DNA from: Agreia pratensis
GTDB taxonomy: Bacteria; Actinomycetota; Actinomycetes; Actinomycetales; Microbacteriaceae
Assembly: GCF_900177685.1 (NCBI RefSeq)
Contig: NZ_FXAY01000002.1
Location: 434,001-498,000 of the forward strand
Reading direction: 5' to 3'
Length of the DNA stretch: 64,000 nucleotides
Shown: positions 63,354-64,000 of the stretch, piece after piece
Layout of the letters: each line of letters opens with the position of its first letter
Numbering within the stretch: the stretch's first letter is position 1
Notes under the pieces: generated by a model
What the model was told of the DNA's origin: nothing
Databases searched by the model: none
Seen by the model: the letters and a program-made list of their open reading frames with translations, nothing else
Program-made: the position numbers and the translations under genes

Positions 63354-64000
63354 CTACGACGAGGTGGTGCTACCGGCGGTGACGACGGTGCGGCGGCGCG
63401 AGAACGTGAAGCTGAACAGCAGCGCGATCAGCAGCACGATGCCCTTGCCGAAGTCCTGCGCGTAGTACGGCAGCCCCACCATGGTGAAACCGGTGACCAT
63501 GACGGCGATGAGGATGGCGCCGAGCGCGGTTCCCCAAGCGTTGGGCCTGCCGATGCCGAGAACCGAGACGCCCACGAGCGCCACGGCCACGGCATCCAGA
63601 AGAAGCGAGTTGCCCGCCGACACGTCGCCCTGGCCGATGCGCGCGCCGAGCAGCAGGCCGGCGATCGAGGCGAGAAGGCCACAGCCCATGTAGGCGACGG
63701 TGCGGTAGAGCTGAACCCGGATGCCGGCAAGCCGGGCGGCTTCGGCGTTCGCGCCGACGGCGTAGAGGGCGCGTCCCCACCGGGTGTGCTCGAGGATGAA
63801 CCAGAGCAGGGCGGTGATGGCCACGAAGATGATCACGGGAATGGGAACCGGCCCAAGGCTGCCCCGATCGAGCCAGAGGTAGTCGGCCGTGAACTTGCCC
63901 GGCGCGGTGGTGCCGTCAGACAGCGACATCTGCGACGAGATCGACTTGCCGTCGACGATCAGCAGCTTGAGGCCGACGATCACGAACGAGGTCGCCAGGG
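63354..64000 (-). CDS. ribose-type ABC transporter permease, 3' part
   Basis: Over 215 residues of a permease cut by the right window edge. It contains WGRALYAVGANAEAARLAGI (the EAA-like cytoplasmic loop motif), GLLLGARIGQGDVSAGNSLLLDAVA, VGVSVLGIGRPNAWGTALGAI and a final helix IVLLIALLFSFTFSRRR, all typical of the RbsC/YjfF family. It would be the membrane component of a pentose importer. The ATPase and binding-protein genes presumably lie just outside the window. The stop is 12 bp from the second mtnK start. Confidence 0.88.
   Translation of the reverse strand, partial: LATSFVIVGLKLLIVDGKSISSQMSLSDGTTAPGKFTADYLWLDRGSLGPVPIPVIIFVAITALLWFILEHTRWGRALYAVGANAEAARLAGIRVQLYRTVAYMGCGLLASIAGLLLGARIGQGDVSAGNSLLLDAVAVALVGVSVLGIGRPNAWGTALGAILIAVMVTGFTMVGLPYYAQDFGKGIVLLIALLFSFTFSRRRTVVTAGSTTSS

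Overview
The window is high-GC DNA from an actinobacterium, most probably a member of the Microbacteriaceae. The signs are strong G/C bias at third codon positions, many GTG starts, ATGA/GTGA stop-start overlaps, a eukaryote-like single-chain glycyl-tRNA synthetase, an actinobacterial type VII secretion (T7SS) locus, a YkoE-type ECF transporter and abundant 'TCGAGTAG...GTATCGAGACC' intergenic repeats. No rRNA, tRNA, CRISPR array, insertion sequence or phage was recognised. The family assignment is inferred from gene content; no search was run.

Layout. 0-7.1 kb: an APC permease cut by the window edge, an esterase, glyS, glgX, a cyclophilin and its coupled membrane protein. 7.3-9.8 kb: yczE and a MocR-type regulator, divergent across an inverted-repeat operator, then a small unknown gene. 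10-16 kb: an RND exporter, a truncated DUF805 remnant, and a DEAD-box RNA helicase with a long structured leader and a 20-copy RPSYGDR repeat. 16.2-20.4 kb: a VOC protein and a heterodimeric ABC exporter. 20.5-24.7 kb: a YkoE/EcfAA/EcfT vitamin-precursor importer and an EamA permease. 24.7-32.3 kb: an AbiEi-like gene bracketed by palindromic repeats, recQ, a lysophospholipid acyltransferase, an AI-2E family protein and an acyl-CoA oxidase-like enzyme.

32.3-49.2 kb is the most interesting part. It is a compact T7SS island with two divergent arms. The minus arm encodes the apparatus: EccC with three ATPase domains, a MinD/ParA-like protein lacking a P-loop, EccD, a small membrane protein and an RDD-FHA protein. 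The plus arm encodes two small WXG100/ESAT-6-like proteins, a DUF6177-like protein and partner, a protein with five 40-residue tandem repeats, a 733-residue polymorphic toxin ending in a PoNe-like PD-(D/E)xK nuclease, its PoNi-like immunity protein, a DUF1444-like protein, an orphan DNA/RNA non-specific endonuclease module and three YezG-like immunity genes. No eccB, eccE or mycP lies in the island, although both sides are bordered by ordinary metabolic genes. From about 44 kb the sequence is visibly more AT-rich than its surroundings, which suggests toxin cassettes acquired by exchange.

49.3-57.4 kb: a bacitracin/lantibiotic-type ABC transporter with a NarL-type two-component system in one operon, a prolyl aminopeptidase, and three poorly characterised genes embedded in repeats. 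57.4-64 kb: a methionine-salvage operon (mtnA, mtnK, mtnC, mtnB), an M50-type membrane protease, a second mtnK paralogue, and a ribose-type ABC permease running off the edge. The second kinase and permease are placed as if for uptake and phosphorylation of an external methylthioribose-like sugar.
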